Assembly: GCF_003837805.1 (NCBI RefSeq)
Contig: NZ_RQIT01000012.1
Coordinates: forward strand, 124,001-188,000
Origin: Bradyrhizobium sp. RP6
Lineage (GTDB): Bacteria > Pseudomonadota > Alphaproteobacteria > Rhizobiales > Xanthobacteraceae
DNA length: 64,000 nt
Reading direction: 5' to 3'
In this document: one piece after another, positions 1-9,090 of the stretch
How positions within the stretch are numbered: position 1 is the stretch's first letter
Layout of the letters: every line of letters starts with the position of its first letter
The notes under the pieces: model-generated
Told to the model about the DNA's origin: nothing
Database searches by the model: none
The model's input: only the letters and a program-made list of their open reading frames with translations
Made by a program: the position numbers and the translations under genes

Positions 1-113
1 GTCTGGAATCGAAATCTCGCGACAAGCTTCCAGACAAAGGTCAACATAGCATGAACCACGCGGCCGCGGCCGGCGGGCTACGTAGCACTACGTAGTCTGA
101 CGACTCCACGCCG
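1..113. other. Intergenic edge with short inverted repeats
   Basis: No gene is visible here downstream of ccmH. GTCTGGAA at 1-8 is complemented exactly by TTCCAGAC at 28-35. At 78-95 the 8-bp palindrome CTACGTAG occurs twice with two bases between. The window edge prevents assigning these to a gene; they could be terminator or operator sequence for a neighbour outside the window. Confidence 0.4.
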
Positions 114-596
114 TTAGGAAGATTTGGCTTCGTCCGACATCAAGGCCGCGAGCCGAGCCTTCTCCTCGGGCGTGAGCGGCGGCGCTGGTACGTCGGCACC
201 ACCCCGCGAGCGACGGCGGATTTGCAGCCACAGCGCCAGGCCGCCCCCGATCAGCAACAGCGGCCCGAGCAGCCACAGCAGAAAGGTCTGCCGCTCGAAG
301 CGCGGTTTCAGCAGCACGAACTCGCCGTAGCGCGCCACCAGGAAGTCGAGCACCTGCGTGTTGCTGTCGCCCGCCGCAATGCGCTCGCGCACCAGGAGCC
401 GCAGGTCGCGTGCCAGCGGGGCATCGGAATCGTCGATCGACTGATTCTGACAGACCATGCAGCGCAGCTCGCGCGATAGCTCCCGCGCGCGCGATTCCTT
501 GGCGGGGTCCGACATGATCTCGTCGGGCTGAACAGCGTGGACCGCAGGCAACGCCAGCAGCATCAAGGCGACGAACGCGGCCATCATCCGGTGCAT
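114..596 (-). CDS. ccmH: Cytochrome c maturation protein CcmH/CycL
   Basis: This is the thiol-reducing subunit of the cytochrome c haem ligation machinery, acting on the periplasmic face. The 160-residue protein has a signal sequence at about residues 1-21 and the family motif LRCMVCQ, with the redox pair C46 and C49. A single C-terminal membrane helix at about 104-124 is followed by a basic RRRSR stretch. It is the last gene of the ccmI-E-F-H run and starts 4 nt after the ccmF stop, so it is probably translated from the same mRNA. The length is normal for the short alphaproteobacterial CcmH/CycL, which lacks the fused CcmI part seen in enterobacteria. Confidence 0.95.
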   Translation of the reverse strand: MHRMMAAFVALMLLALPAVHAVQPDEIMSDPAKESRARELSRELRCMVCQNQSIDDSDAPLARDLRLLVRERIAAGDSNTQVLDFLVARYGEFVLLKPRFERQTFLLWLLGPLLLIGGGLALWLQIRRRSRGGADVPAPPLTPEEKARLAALMSDEAKSS

Positions 597-600
597 CGGA

Positions 601-2583
601 TCACTCTGCGGGCTGGAGGCGCTGCCTGGCCCGCGCCGGCTTCGGCGCGCCGACCCGCAGGCGGCGGTCGGAGAGCGAGAGCACGCCGCCGAACGCCATC
701 AGCACCGGCCCCCACCAGATCAGCAGCACCATCGGCTTGTAATAGATACGCACGGCGATGGCGCCTTCGGCGGTGGCATCACCGAGCGAGACGTAGAGCT
801 GGCTCGCGCCGCGGGTCAGCAGCGCGGCCTCGGTCGTGGACGACCCGCGCGTGGTGAAGCTGCGCTTCGACGGCGTCATGACCGTGAGCGCCTCGCCATC
901 ACGGCTGATCTTGAACTCGGCGATCATCTCGCGGTAGTTCGGGCCCTGCCGTTGAAACAGCCCGTCGAGCTTCAGGTCATAGCCGGCGACATGGGCGACG
1001 TCGTTCGGCTTCATGGTCGCGATGTGTTCGCTGTTCCAGGTGGTTTCGCAAACGATCCCGATCAGCGCCACGCCGAGGCCGGCATGCGCAAACGCCGTGC
1101 CCCAGGCCGATCGCGGCAGGCCGCGCGCCCGCTGCAGCACCGTTGCGAACGGCAGACGAACCAGCCCCGTCCGCTCGACGATTTCTGTGACAGCACCGGC
1201 GATGACGAAGACACCGAGCCCGATCGCGAGCGGCGCCAGCGTGCTGCCGCCAGTCGCCCAGCCCCAGGCGATCGCGACGGCGACAAGCCCGGCAACGCCG
1301 GCCGCGAGCAGGCGCTGCATCACGCCGAGCAGATCGCCGCGCTTCCACGCCAGCATCGGCCCGAACGGCACCGCAAGCAGCAACAACGTAAACAGCGGAG
1401 CGAAGGTGAGATTGTAGAAGGGGGCGCCGACCGACATCTTGAAGTCCGCGAGCATCTCCATCGCCAGCGGATAGAGCGTGCCGAACAGCACCACCGCGCA
1501 GGCCACGGTGAGCAGCAGATTGTTCAGCACCAGCGCGCCCTCGCGCGAAATCGGCGCGAACAGGCCGCCCTGCTTCAGCGACGTTGCGCGGCCAGCGAAC
1601 AGCGAAAGGCTGCCGCCGATGAACAGGCAGAGGATCAGCAGAATGAACACGCCGCGGGTGGGATCGGTGGCGAAGGCATGCACGGAGGTGATGACGCCCG
1701 AGCGCACCAGGAAGGTGCCGAGCAGCGACAGCGAGAAGGTCAGGATCGACAACAGGATGGTCCAGACCTTCAGCGCATTGCGCTTCTCCATCACCAGCGC
1801 CGAATGCAACAGCGCGGTGCCGGCGAGCCACGGCATCAGCGAGGCGTTCTCGACCGGATCCCAGAACCACCAGCCGCCCCAGCCGAGCTCGTAATAGGCC
1901 CAGTACGAGCCCATGGCGATGCCGAGCGTCAGGAATATCCAGGCCACCAGCGTCCACGGCCGCACCCAGCGCGCCCAGGCCGCATCGATCCGTCCCTCCA
2001 TCAGCGCCGCAATGGCAAAGGAGAACGAGATCGAAAAGCCGACATAGCCGAGATAGAGCATCGGCGGATGCACGGCGAGACCGATGTCCTGGAGCACCGG
2101 ATTGAGATCGCGGCCCTCGACCGGCGGGTTCGCGATGCGCAGGAACGGATTCGATGTCACCAGGATGAAGAGATAGAAGGCGCTGGCGATCCAGGCCTGG
2201 ACGGCGAGCACATGCGCGCGCAGTGACAGCGGCAGATTGTTTCCAAAAGCAGCGACCAATCCACCGAACAGCGCGAGAATCGACACCCACAGCAGCATCG
2301 AGCCTTCATGGTTTCCCCACACGCCGGTGATCTTGTAGAGCAGCGGCTTCGTCGAGTGGGAGTTCTCGTAGACGTTGGCGACGGAGAAATCCGAATTCAC
2401 GTGCAGCATCACGAGCGCTGCGAACGACACACCGACGAACAGGAGCTGCGCCAGCGCCGTGGAGCGCGCCACATTCATCAGGGCGGCATCGCGCAGGCGC
2501 GCGCCGACCAGGGGCACGATGGACTGAATCAGCGCCAGCCCAAGCGCCAGCACCAGCGCGTAATGTCCGGATTCTGCGATCAC
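601..2583 (-). CDS. ccmF: Haem lyase subunit CcmF/CycK
   Basis: This is the large membrane subunit of the system I cytochrome c haem ligase, which attaches haem delivered by CcmE to apocytochromes at the periplasmic side. The 660-residue protein is strongly hydrophobic with many membrane helices. It carries the tryptophan-rich WWD motif (WGGWWFWDPVENAS) at about residues 232-246, and the family-typical periplasmic segments. The start is GTG at 2583. Its first bases overlap the ccmE stop codon in a GTGA arrangement, indicating translational coupling. ccmH follows after 4 nt. The order ccmI-ccmE-ccmF-ccmH matches the rhizobial cycHJKL operon. Confidence 0.96.
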   Translation of the reverse strand: MIAESGHYALVLALGLALIQSIVPLVGARLRDAALMNVARSTALAQLLFVGVSFAALVMLHVNSDFSVANVYENSHSTKPLLYKITGVWGNHEGSMLLWVSILALFGGLVAAFGNNLPLSLRAHVLAVQAWIASAFYLFILVTSNPFLRIANPPVEGRDLNPVLQDIGLAVHPPMLYLGYVGFSISFSFAIAALMEGRIDAAWARWVRPWTLVAWIFLTLGIAMGSYWAYYELGWGGWWFWDPVENASLMPWLAGTALLHSALVMEKRNALKVWTILLSILTFSLSLLGTFLVRSGVITSVHAFATDPTRGVFILLILCLFIGGSLSLFAGRATSLKQGGLFAPISREGALVLNNLLLTVACAVVLFGTLYPLAMEMLADFKMSVGAPFYNLTFAPLFTLLLLAVPFGPMLAWKRGDLLGVMQRLLAAGVAGLVAVAIAWGWATGGSTLAPLAIGLGVFVIAGAVTEIVERTGLVRLPFATVLQRARGLPRSAWGTAFAHAGLGVALIGIVCETTWNSEHIATMKPNDVAHVAGYDLKLDGLFQRQGPNYREMIAEFKISRDGEALTVMTPSKRSFTTRGSSTTEAALLTRGASQLYVSLGDATAEGAIAVRIYYKPMVLLIWWGPVLMAFGGVLSLSDRRLRVGAPKPARARQRLQPAE

Positions 2584-3104
2584 CGCATTGCTCCTTGCGG
2601 ATTGCCCTGTGCGGTCGTGGCCGCAGGCTTGGCTCCCTCGGGAGCCTTGATGCTGTCAGAAGGCTTGCCGTAATCGTCCTTCCAGTGCCCCTGCTTCTTC
2701 AGGGCGTCGGCGACGTCCTTGGGCATGTAGGTCTCATCGTGCTTGGCAAGGACCGTATCGGCCTTGAACACGCCGTTGGCGTCGAGTGCGCCTTCGGCGA
2801 CCACGCCCTGCCCTTCGCGGAACAGGTCGGGCAGGATGCCCTTGTAGGCGACCGGCAGCTTTGCATTGCCGTCGGCGACCTCGAAGGTCACCGCGAGATT
2901 GTCGCCGCGCTGCAGCGAGCCGGGCTGCACCAGCCCGCCGAGGCGAAACCGCTTGCCGGGCTCGACATGCTTCTCGGCGACCATGGTTGGCGTCGAGAAG
3001 AACACGATGGAGTCGCGAAGTGCGTTGAGCACCAGCGCGGCCGCGAGCGCGAGCACGGCGAGCGAGCCGCCGATGATGGTCATACGTCGCTGCTTGCGCG
3101 TCAT
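2580..3104 (-). CDS. ccmE: Cytochrome c-type biogenesis haem chaperone CcmE/CycJ
   Basis: This periplasmic haem chaperone binds haem covalently and hands it to CcmF. The 174-residue protein has one N-terminal membrane anchor (about residues 9-27), then a beta-barrel OB-fold domain. The haem-binding motif KHDETY places the covalent ligand at H122 and the axial tyrosine at Y126. The tail after about residue 135 is polar and probably flexible, as usual. It lies 37 nt downstream of ccmI and overlaps the ccmF start. The call rests on the diagnostic HDETY motif and the operon order. Confidence 0.96.
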   Translation of the reverse strand: MTRKQRRMTIIGGSLAVLALAAALVLNALRDSIVFFSTPTMVAEKHVEPGKRFRLGGLVQPGSLQRGDNLAVTFEVADGNAKLPVAYKGILPDLFREGQGVVAEGALDANGVFKADTVLAKHDETYMPKDVADALKKQGHWKDDYGKPSDSIKAPEGAKPAATTAQGNPQGAMR

Positions 3105-3141
3105 GGCGTATCCGTTCTCCGCATCTCTCGTCCCGAAATCG

Positions 3142-4248
3142 TCATCCGCCGAGCCCGAGAGTCCTCAGGCCGTCGTTGAGCTGGCGCAGCCGCTCGGCGT
3201 CGCTGGCAACCGCCTGCCGGGCATCGGCCGATGCCCCCACGGCCTTGTCCCGCTCGCCCATCACGAGATAGGCGCGCACCAGACGCAGCCAACCCTCGAC
3301 ATCGTCACCGTTCTGCTTCAGCCGCGTGGCCAGACGATCGACCATGCCGCGCACCATCGCGTTGCGATCGCCTTCGGCCATATCCTTGGAAGCAGCGAGC
3401 GTCTCATCGGACAGCGCGGGCATCGTGCCGCCCCCACCGACTCGCGCGAGCGAGGACTGCACCAGCGCACGCCAGGACGCATCCGCGGGCGCCTTCGCAA
3501 GCAGCGCGCGCCAGATCGTGGCTGCATCGCCCTTGCGGCCGTCCTGCTCGGCGGCAAGACCCAGGAAGTAATTCGCCTTGGGATCGTCGGCGTTCAAGGC
3601 ATGTGCTCGCTCGAATTCGGCCTTGGCCTCGGCGGTCACCACGCCGCCGGCAGCAGCCGAGATCGCTTCGCCGAGATCGGACCGGCGCTCCGCACTCTCG
3701 CCATTGTAGGTGAGCGAGTTGCGATAGGCGCGCACCGCGTCGTCGAAGCGGCCGAGCCGCTCCAGAACCGGCGCGAGCACGTTCCAGCCACGCCCGTCAG
3801 TCGGATTCTTTTCGAGATGTTGTTCGACCTGCACGACGAGACTCTCGAGCGACTGTGCCATGCCGGACCCGCGCTCCCGCTGCGCCAGGGGAAAGTCCTG
3901 AAGCCGCGGCGAGCCGAGTGGCATGTAGACGCCGACCGCAACGAGCGGCAGGCCGGCGAGCGCCAGCACGGCCGCCGCACGGCGCCATTTGAGGTTCGAC
4001 TTCGGCGCCGTTGCGGGCTCGCTGGCTGCCGCCGCGAGCAGCCTGCGGCTGATCTCGATGCGCGCAGCCTCGGCCTCCGGCGCCGGGATCAGCCCTGCGG
4101 CGAGATCACGCTCGATCTCGGCCAGCTGATCCTTGTAGACCGCGACCTCGCTGCCCTGGTCTTGCGCGCCGCTGTTGCGACCAAGCGGCCAGAGCACGGC
4201 GAAAATCGCCGCGACCGTCATCAGCGCGAACACGAACCATAGAGTCAT
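3142..4248 (-). CDS. ccmI: Cytochrome c biogenesis TPR protein CcmI/CycH
   Basis: This membrane-anchored TPR protein presents apocytochrome c to the ligation complex. ATG at 4248 is preferred because it opens directly into a membrane helix (MTLWFVFALMTVAAIF) and has a GGAAG ribosome-binding site; the frame stays open further upstream but codes nothing sensible there. Features in order are helix 1 at about 2-20, a cytoplasmic loop rich in charged residues, a second helix at about 93-112, and a long periplasmic TPR region. The TPR signatures are visible in the NPTDGRGWNVLAPVL and ADDPKANYFLGLAAE stretches. It is the first gene of the ccm operon. A perfect 14-bp palindrome lies about 70 nt upstream. 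Confidence 0.93.
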   Translation of the reverse strand: MTLWFVFALMTVAAIFAVLWPLGRNSGAQDQGSEVAVYKDQLAEIERDLAAGLIPAPEAEAARIEISRRLLAAAASEPATAPKSNLKWRRAAAVLALAGLPLVAVGVYMPLGSPRLQDFPLAQRERGSGMAQSLESLVVQVEQHLEKNPTDGRGWNVLAPVLERLGRFDDAVRAYRNSLTYNGESAERRSDLGEAISAAAGGVVTAEAKAEFERAHALNADDPKANYFLGLAAEQDGRKGDAATIWRALLAKAPADASWRALVQSSLARVGGGGTMPALSDETLAASKDMAEGDRNAMVRGMVDRLATRLKQNGDDVEGWLRLVRAYLVMGERDKAVGASADARQAVASDAERLRQLNDGLRTLGLGG

Positions 4249-4319
4249 CTGGCAAGCTTCCGGCAGCGCACGAACCGCGCCTATAGGTGCCTTTACACCA
4301 CGGCCGGACGATGCGGCAA

Positions 4320-4333
4320 TTGACAATTGTCAA
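4320..4333. promoter_or_regulatory. Perfect 14-bp palindrome upstream of ccmI
   Basis: TTGACAATTGTCAA reads the same on both strands. It sits 72 nt upstream of the ccmI start and just before the end of the 4379 gene. It contains a -35-like TTGACA on each strand, but I see no good -10 element at 17 nt on either. An operator for a dimeric regulator of the ccm operon is a reasonable guess. Confidence 0.35.
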
Positions 4334-4378
4334 AGCGCGCGACCGCATACAGTCCCGAAATAGTGAAAATCCAACAGC

Positions 4379-4648
4379 TTAGCCGATCTCGAAGTCCGAA
4401 CTTCGCGCCGCGTCCTCGCCGTGCCCATTGAAGGCCCTCAGGAAGTATGTTCCCGGCTTGATTGCATCCGGCAATCTGATGCGCAGCGCTCCCACCGGAA
4501 CCCGAGATGCAACCCTCGTGATTGTCTCCGGCAGTTGGCGATCGCTCGCCTTCTCAACCAGCACCACCTTGGCGCCAACCATCAGCCTTTGATACTTGGC
4601 AACGATGACGCGGTTCTCAATCTCGATCGAGCTGATAACGGGTTTCAT
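4379..4648 (-). CDS. Conserved-looking small beta-rich protein, unknown function
   Basis: I do not recognise this protein. From the ATG at 4648 it has 89 residues, with alternating hydrophobic segments typical of a small beta-sandwich. Its end (PGTYFLRAFNGHGEDAARSS) resembles the closing strands of immunoglobulin-like or TIG domains. No signal peptide or membrane segment is seen. An in-frame ATG at 4702 would add 18 residues that add nothing to the fold, and neither start has a convincing ribosome-binding site. It lies upstream of ccmI on the same strand, 130 nt away, and downstream of the 4747 gene. Confidence 0.6.
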   Translation of the reverse strand: MKPVISSIEIENRVIVAKYQRLMVGAKVVLVEKASDRQLPETITRVASRVPVGALRIRLPDAIKPGTYFLRAFNGHGEDAARSSDFEIG

Positions 4649-4746
4649 GCGCCCACAGATAGAAATTCCCCAAACTTGCTCGGGGACCGTACGGCGCGCC
4701 ATCGATATGATCAACCAGAAATTGCGCGAACGAAATTTTCGCTTAG

Positions 4747-6147
4747 TCAGCCCGCCCGCGACGATTTGCGCTCGCCAGTGAGTGCGTTCTCCGCGGCCCG
4801 GCTCATCAGCGAGGCATAATCGTCGCCGAACAGCACCTGGCAGAAGCGGATCGCGGCCTGCACCTGCTGCTGTCGATAGGCGCGGACCTTGTGATCGGCG
4901 GCGCGCAGCGACTGCACCAGCTGCTCGGTCGAGCGTTCCACATATTGCTGCAGATCGGAATAGGTGCGCAGCGTCACCTCGTTGATCGCAAGCTCGCTCG
5001 CATAGTTGCGGCAGGTCGCGACGAAGTCGATCAGCGCCACCGCTTCCTCCACCTCCGTGCTGTCGACCCGCGCGCCCGGCGGAATGTCTTTCTCGGGGCG
5101 CTGGCGCAGGATACGGCGAACGCGGCCGGGAACGCTGTCGATCTCGGATTGCAGCGCATTGGAGATATCGGCGCGGATCGATGTCAACTGCTTGCCCCAG
5201 GCGGAATCGTTGCGCAGGTCGAGCTCGGTGCGCAGGCCGCGCACGCCGTCGTGCAGCGTCTTGAGATTGTCGGCGACGTTGTCGAAATGGCCGCGCTTGA
5301 TGTCCATGCGAAGGATCGCGGCCACGCGGGACAAATCATGCAGCGCGATCGTGACGGCGACGCCATAAGGCGTTGCCGCCACGCGGATCTCGTCGTCGGA
5401 CGCGGCAATCTTGATGGCGAGGCGGATGATCTGCCAGGGGGCGGTCATGCGCTGCACGATCATCGAGAGCGCGAAGGGCAGCATCTGCGGCGTCTGCAGC
5501 GCCGGAATGTTGAGCGCTGACGTCACCGAAGCGATCTGGGGATCACCGAAGGCGCGCAGGAAGCGCGGCAGCCTCTCGTTCACCGTGGCGATGGCCTCGC
5601 GGACCTGGAGTATCGCACCAACCGAATAAAGATCCTCGATCACGTTCGGCGGGCCGACACGCGCCAGCGCGCGCGATTTGTCGCCTCCGCCCGGCCCCGT
5701 CAGCTCGAAGATGGCATCCGCCGCCACCGACTGGAGCTTCGAGGCCAGGGCTTCGACCTGCCCTGCATCGTCCGCCGGCATGCGCGACAGTACCGCCTCG
5801 AATTCGTTCACCTTCTCCGGCGCGCCGTCACGGCCGAGCCACTGCCAGATCGGCTGGAGCGAGGAGCGGCGAATCTGGCCGGCCCGGAGCGGAGTGCCCG
5901 CCTCGACCAGGAACGGTTCCAATATCTGGAACAGCAGCCGGGATAGATCGTCGGTGCGCGGCGGCGGAGCCTCGTCGACTTCGGTCTTGCGGACGATCTT
6001 GCGCAGCTGCTCGAGCACCAGCGTCGCGACAGCCGTGTCCTGGCCGCGCTCCAGCGCGCGCTCGAATTCCCGCATCAGCAGGGTCTGCGCCTGCTGCGGG
6101 AGCTGCGCGAGATATTCCCTCAGCCGCTCGATCGATGTCTGGCTCAT
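4747..6147 (-). CDS. Large helical protein of unknown function
   Basis: This is a 466-residue protein starting at ATG 6147 (MSQTSIERLREYLAQL). The open frame extends to 6216, but the extra residues look non-coding. The sequence is almost entirely amphipathic helix with no signal peptide, membrane segment or catalytic motif that I can name. It starts with a helical bundle rich in Leu/Gln and continues with long heptad-like stretches around residues 300-440, so it is probably a cytosolic structural or regulatory protein. It lies in a run of minus-strand genes, 161 nt downstream of the feuQ-type kinase stop. No function is proposed. Confidence 0.75.
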   Translation of the reverse strand: MSQTSIERLREYLAQLPQQAQTLLMREFERALERGQDTAVATLVLEQLRKIVRKTEVDEAPPPRTDDLSRLLFQILEPFLVEAGTPLRAGQIRRSSLQPIWQWLGRDGAPEKVNEFEAVLSRMPADDAGQVEALASKLQSVAADAIFELTGPGGGDKSRALARVGPPNVIEDLYSVGAILQVREAIATVNERLPRFLRAFGDPQIASVTSALNIPALQTPQMLPFALSMIVQRMTAPWQIIRLAIKIAASDDEIRVAATPYGVAVTIALHDLSRVAAILRMDIKRGHFDNVADNLKTLHDGVRGLRTELDLRNDSAWGKQLTSIRADISNALQSEIDSVPGRVRRILRQRPEKDIPPGARVDSTEVEEAVALIDFVATCRNYASELAINEVTLRTYSDLQQYVERSTEQLVQSLRAADHKVRAYRQQQVQAAIRFCQVLFGDDYASLMSRAAENALTGERKSSRAG

Positions 6148-6307
6148 GCGCCCGGGTAATGCACGGTAAAATGACGGACATGGGATGCGTCCGGGCGCGA
6201 TCATAGGACACCCCACTTAAGAAGCCGTTTAGGAAGTGTGTCCGAATGCCCCTGGATTCCTCTGGCGGGAGATCGAGGAAGACGAAAAACGGCGTCGAAA
6301 CAAGCGA

Positions 6308-7684
6308 TTACAGTCCCGGAAGGACCAATTCGGCGCGCAGGCCGCCGGTCGGCGCAGCGCCGAGCGAAAGGCTGCCGCCATAGAGCGCGGCGAGGTCAAC
6401 CACGATGGAGAGGCCCAGTCCCGATCCGGGCTTGGACTCATCGAGCCGCTGGCCGCGCCTTGAGACCTGCGCGCGCTCCGCTTCCGACAGGCCACGGCCG
6501 TCATCATCGACGATGATCCGCAGGCGCGGACCCGCGCCCGCCCGGTGCGGCGCCTCGACCAAAACCTCGATGAGGACGCGCGAGGCTGCCCATTTGCAGG
6601 CATTGTCGACGAGATTGCCGACCATCTCTTCCAGATCCTGTCGTTCGCCGCGAAATTTTGCCGACGGATCCACCTTGGCTTCGACGACGATGCCACGATC
6701 GCGATAGATCTTCTCCATGGTCCGCCGCAGCGCCTCGATGGCAGGCGCCACCTCCGTCACGGTCGCGACCACCGAGACCCGCGCCGCAATGCGCGCACGC
6801 TCGAGATGATGGGCGACCTGGTCGCGCATCAGGTCCGCCTGCTCCATCACCTTGGCCGCGAACGGATCGGCCAGATGGGCACCGGCCTCGTTGACGATAA
6901 CCGAGAGCGGCGTCTTGATCGCGTGGGCGAGATTGCCGACATGGGTGCGCGCGCGCTCGACGATCTCGCGATTGGCATCGATCAGCGCATTGGTCTCGCG
7001 CGCCAGCGGCGCGATCTCGACCGGGAATTCACCCTCGAGCCGTTCCGCCCGTCCGGAGCGGATGTCGGCGATTGACTCCGAGATGCGCTTGAGCGGCGCA
7101 AGGCCGAAGCGGACCTGGAACACGGTCGTCAGCAGCAGCACGATGCCGAGCGCGGTGAAGGTGCCGCCGAGATAATAGTCGAAGCTCCGCGTCTCGTCGA
7201 AGATCTCGGTGTCGTCGCCAGCGACGCTGACGAGAAACTTGCCGTCGGCGCCGAGGTCGACCGGCCGTTCCACCATGCGCAGATTCTGCCCCTCCGGGCC
7301 GTCGACATAGGCGAGGCGGATGCCGGCGGCGGTGAGTTCGGCGCCCTGGTCTTCCAGCTTCGGCAGCTTCTTGTCCCAGAGCGAGCGCGAGGAGCGCACC
7401 TCCGGCTTTTCGGTGTCCGTGCGCGTGATCTGCCAATACCAGCCGGACAGCGGCAGCTCGAACAGGGGCTCGCCGAGCGACTGGAACTGGCGGTCCGGCG
7501 GCTCGTCGGGGGTCGCGACCTCGGCGATGAGGGTGCGCAGATAAAGATTGAGCCGGCGATCGAAGGCGCGCTCGGTGGCGTTCTTGTAGACCGACGACAG
7601 CACCACTCCGGTGATGGCCAGGATCACCACCAGCCAGGCGGTCGCCGACAGGAACAGTCGGTTCGCAAGCGAGCTAGCGGCCAT
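6308..7684 (-). CDS. feuQ: FeuQ-type sensor histidine kinase
   Basis: This membrane sensor kinase autophosphorylates on His and passes the phosphate to the response regulator encoded just upstream. Of 458 residues, helices at about 9-31 and 172-192 enclose a periplasmic sensor region of about 140 residues. A HAMP-like linker follows, then the H-box NLAHAIKTPL with H254. The HATPase domain has its N-box around GNLVDNACKWA and G-boxes DDDGRGL and GSGLGLSIV. The gene starts 106 nt after the response-regulator stop. The assignment to the PhoQ/FeuQ class rests on the partner's close similarity to rhizobial FeuP as I remember it and on the architecture; the signal sensed is not shown by the sequence. 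Confidence 0.85.
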   Translation of the reverse strand: MAASSLANRLFLSATAWLVVILAITGVVLSSVYKNATERAFDRRLNLYLRTLIAEVATPDEPPDRQFQSLGEPLFELPLSGWYWQITRTDTEKPEVRSSRSLWDKKLPKLEDQGAELTAAGIRLAYVDGPEGQNLRMVERPVDLGADGKFLVSVAGDDTEIFDETRSFDYYLGGTFTALGIVLLLTTVFQVRFGLAPLKRISESIADIRSGRAERLEGEFPVEIAPLARETNALIDANREIVERARTHVGNLAHAIKTPLSVIVNEAGAHLADPFAAKVMEQADLMRDQVAHHLERARIAARVSVVATVTEVAPAIEALRRTMEKIYRDRGIVVEAKVDPSAKFRGERQDLEEMVGNLVDNACKWAASRVLIEVLVEAPHRAGAGPRLRIIVDDDGRGLSEAERAQVSRRGQRLDESKPGSGLGLSIVVDLAALYGGSLSLGAAPTGGLRAELVLPGL

Positions 7685-7790
7685 CGGAACGGTCCCGGCA
7701 CGGGCTGGAAGTCAGGTCGTCGGAGGTCATGGATCGACCAAGGCCCGTGTCAGGGCGGCCGTCAAGCCCGGACGGCGCGAAGTCCAGGCC

Positions 7791-8465
7791 TCAAGCGCCC
7801 GGTGCAGGCGGCGGGGTTAGCAGGTAGCCGAGGCCCCGGACGGTCTGGATGATGTCGACATCGAGCTTCTTGCGGATACGGCCGACAAACACCTCAATGG
7901 TGTTGGAGTCGCGGTCGAAATCCTGGTCGTAGAGATGCTCGACCAGCTCGGTGCGCGAGACCACCCGCCCGGAATGGTGCATCAGATAGGCCAGAAGCCG
8001 ATATTCGTGCGAGGTCATCTTGACGGGATTGCCCGACACGCTGACCCGGCCGGTCCTGGTATCGAGGGTGACGGGGCCGCAGCTGAGTTCGCTCTGGGCG
8101 TGGCCGGTCGAACGGCGCAGCAGGGCGCGGATGCGCGCCAGCACCTCCTCCAGGTGGAACGGCTTGGCGACATAGTCGTCGGCGCCGGCATCGAACCCCT
8201 GCACCTTGTCGCTCCAGCGATCGCGTGCGGTGAGGATCAGGACCGGCATGGTGCGGCCGTTGCGGCGCCAGGCCTCCAGCACCGAGATGCCGTCCTTCTT
8301 CGGCAGGCCGATGTCGAGCACCACGGCGTCATACGGCTCGTTGTCGCCGAGATAGTGCCCCTCCTCCCCATCGAAGGCCCGATCGACGACATAGCCGGCG
8401 TCGGTCAGCGCTTTGGTGAGCTGGCGATTGAGATCTGGGTCGTCCTCAACAACGAGCAGGCGCAC
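7791..8465 (-). CDS. feuP: FeuP-type OmpR-family response regulator
   Basis: This two-component transcription factor has an N-terminal receiver domain with phosphoacceptor D51 (DAVVLDIGLP), the conserved lysine in the YVAKPF motif, and a C-terminal winged helix ending in IQTVRGLGYLL. The start is taken as GTG 8465 (VRLLVVEDD), preceded at good spacing by GGAGAG. The frame continues to 8525, but those residues would precede the first receiver strand and look non-coding. It is 224 residues long and is followed by the kinase gene. FeuP/FeuQ in rhizobia controls envelope or iron-related genes; which applies here cannot be read from the sequence. Confidence 0.87.
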   Translation of the reverse strand: MRLLVVEDDPDLNRQLTKALTDAGYVVDRAFDGEEGHYLGDNEPYDAVVLDIGLPKKDGISVLEAWRRNGRTMPVLILTARDRWSDKVQGFDAGADDYVAKPFHLEEVLARIRALLRRSTGHAQSELSCGPVTLDTRTGRVSVSGNPVKMTSHEYRLLAYLMHHSGRVVSRTELVEHLYDQDFDRDSNTIEVFVGRIRKKLDVDIIQTVRGLGYLLTPPPAPGA

Positions 8466-8705
8466 GCTTCTCTCCAAAGATCGACTGCAAGAACAGGCTG
8501 CATGAACACCGCCAGAGATGAACAATTCCGGCGTGAACTGAATATGAACGCGCGGAACCGGGCTACGTTACTTTTTGGTCATATAGAACCTGTCGCGAGC
8601 CAATGCGACTGCGCCCGCCATGCCGCAGGACGAGCCGGCGGCATGGCGGGCGCAATGTGCCGCGTTGCGGCGAGCCGGGGGGCCCCCGGCGTCCGGATCC
8701 GGCCG

Positions 8706-8861
8706 TCAGGTCCGGAAGAACACGAACCAGACGACGGCGAGGATCAGGATCGCAAGTCCGGTCGAGATGGCGAGCAGCGCCGCCACCGAAGGCCCGGGCT
8801 CGCCCTGGCGCGCCTCGGTCGGAGTTTCCACGATGCGGTTCTGCTCTCGCGTGGTTGCCAT
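8706..8861 (-). CDS. Small single-span membrane protein
   Basis: This 51-residue protein starts at ATG 8861 with a GAGGT ribosome-binding site six bases upstream. A polar N-terminal half is followed by one membrane helix at about residues 27-48 (VAALLAISTGLAILILAVVW) and a very short FFRT tail. It is not part of an obvious operon; the feuP gene lies 240 nt downstream and ku is divergent. Function is unknown. It was kept because the ribosome-binding site, clean helix and stop form a consistent small gene. Confidence 0.6.
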   Translation of the reverse strand: MATTREQNRIVETPTEARQGEPGPSVAALLAISTGLAILILAVVWFVFFRT

Positions 8862-9090
8862 GGTGACCTCGATCTGTGGCTGTCGCTTGCGATGGCCGCG
8901 ACTTTCCTCGCGGCTCTGAAGTGCCGGGGCAACGCGTGATCCCGGGCGATGTTCCGGACCATGGGGCGCCGGCAATACGGCGCAGGCAGCGATTAACGCC
9001 GTTGCAAGATTCCGCGCCGGCGGTTGCTATGATTCGCACCTGGGCGATGTTATCCTCGCCGCTTGTCCTCTGTTGCGTCTGGAGTAGCCC

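Noticed and set aside
952..2226. 424-codon plus-strand frame
   Set aside because: It is antisense to ccmF; the composition is Arg/Gln/His-rich and without domain features.
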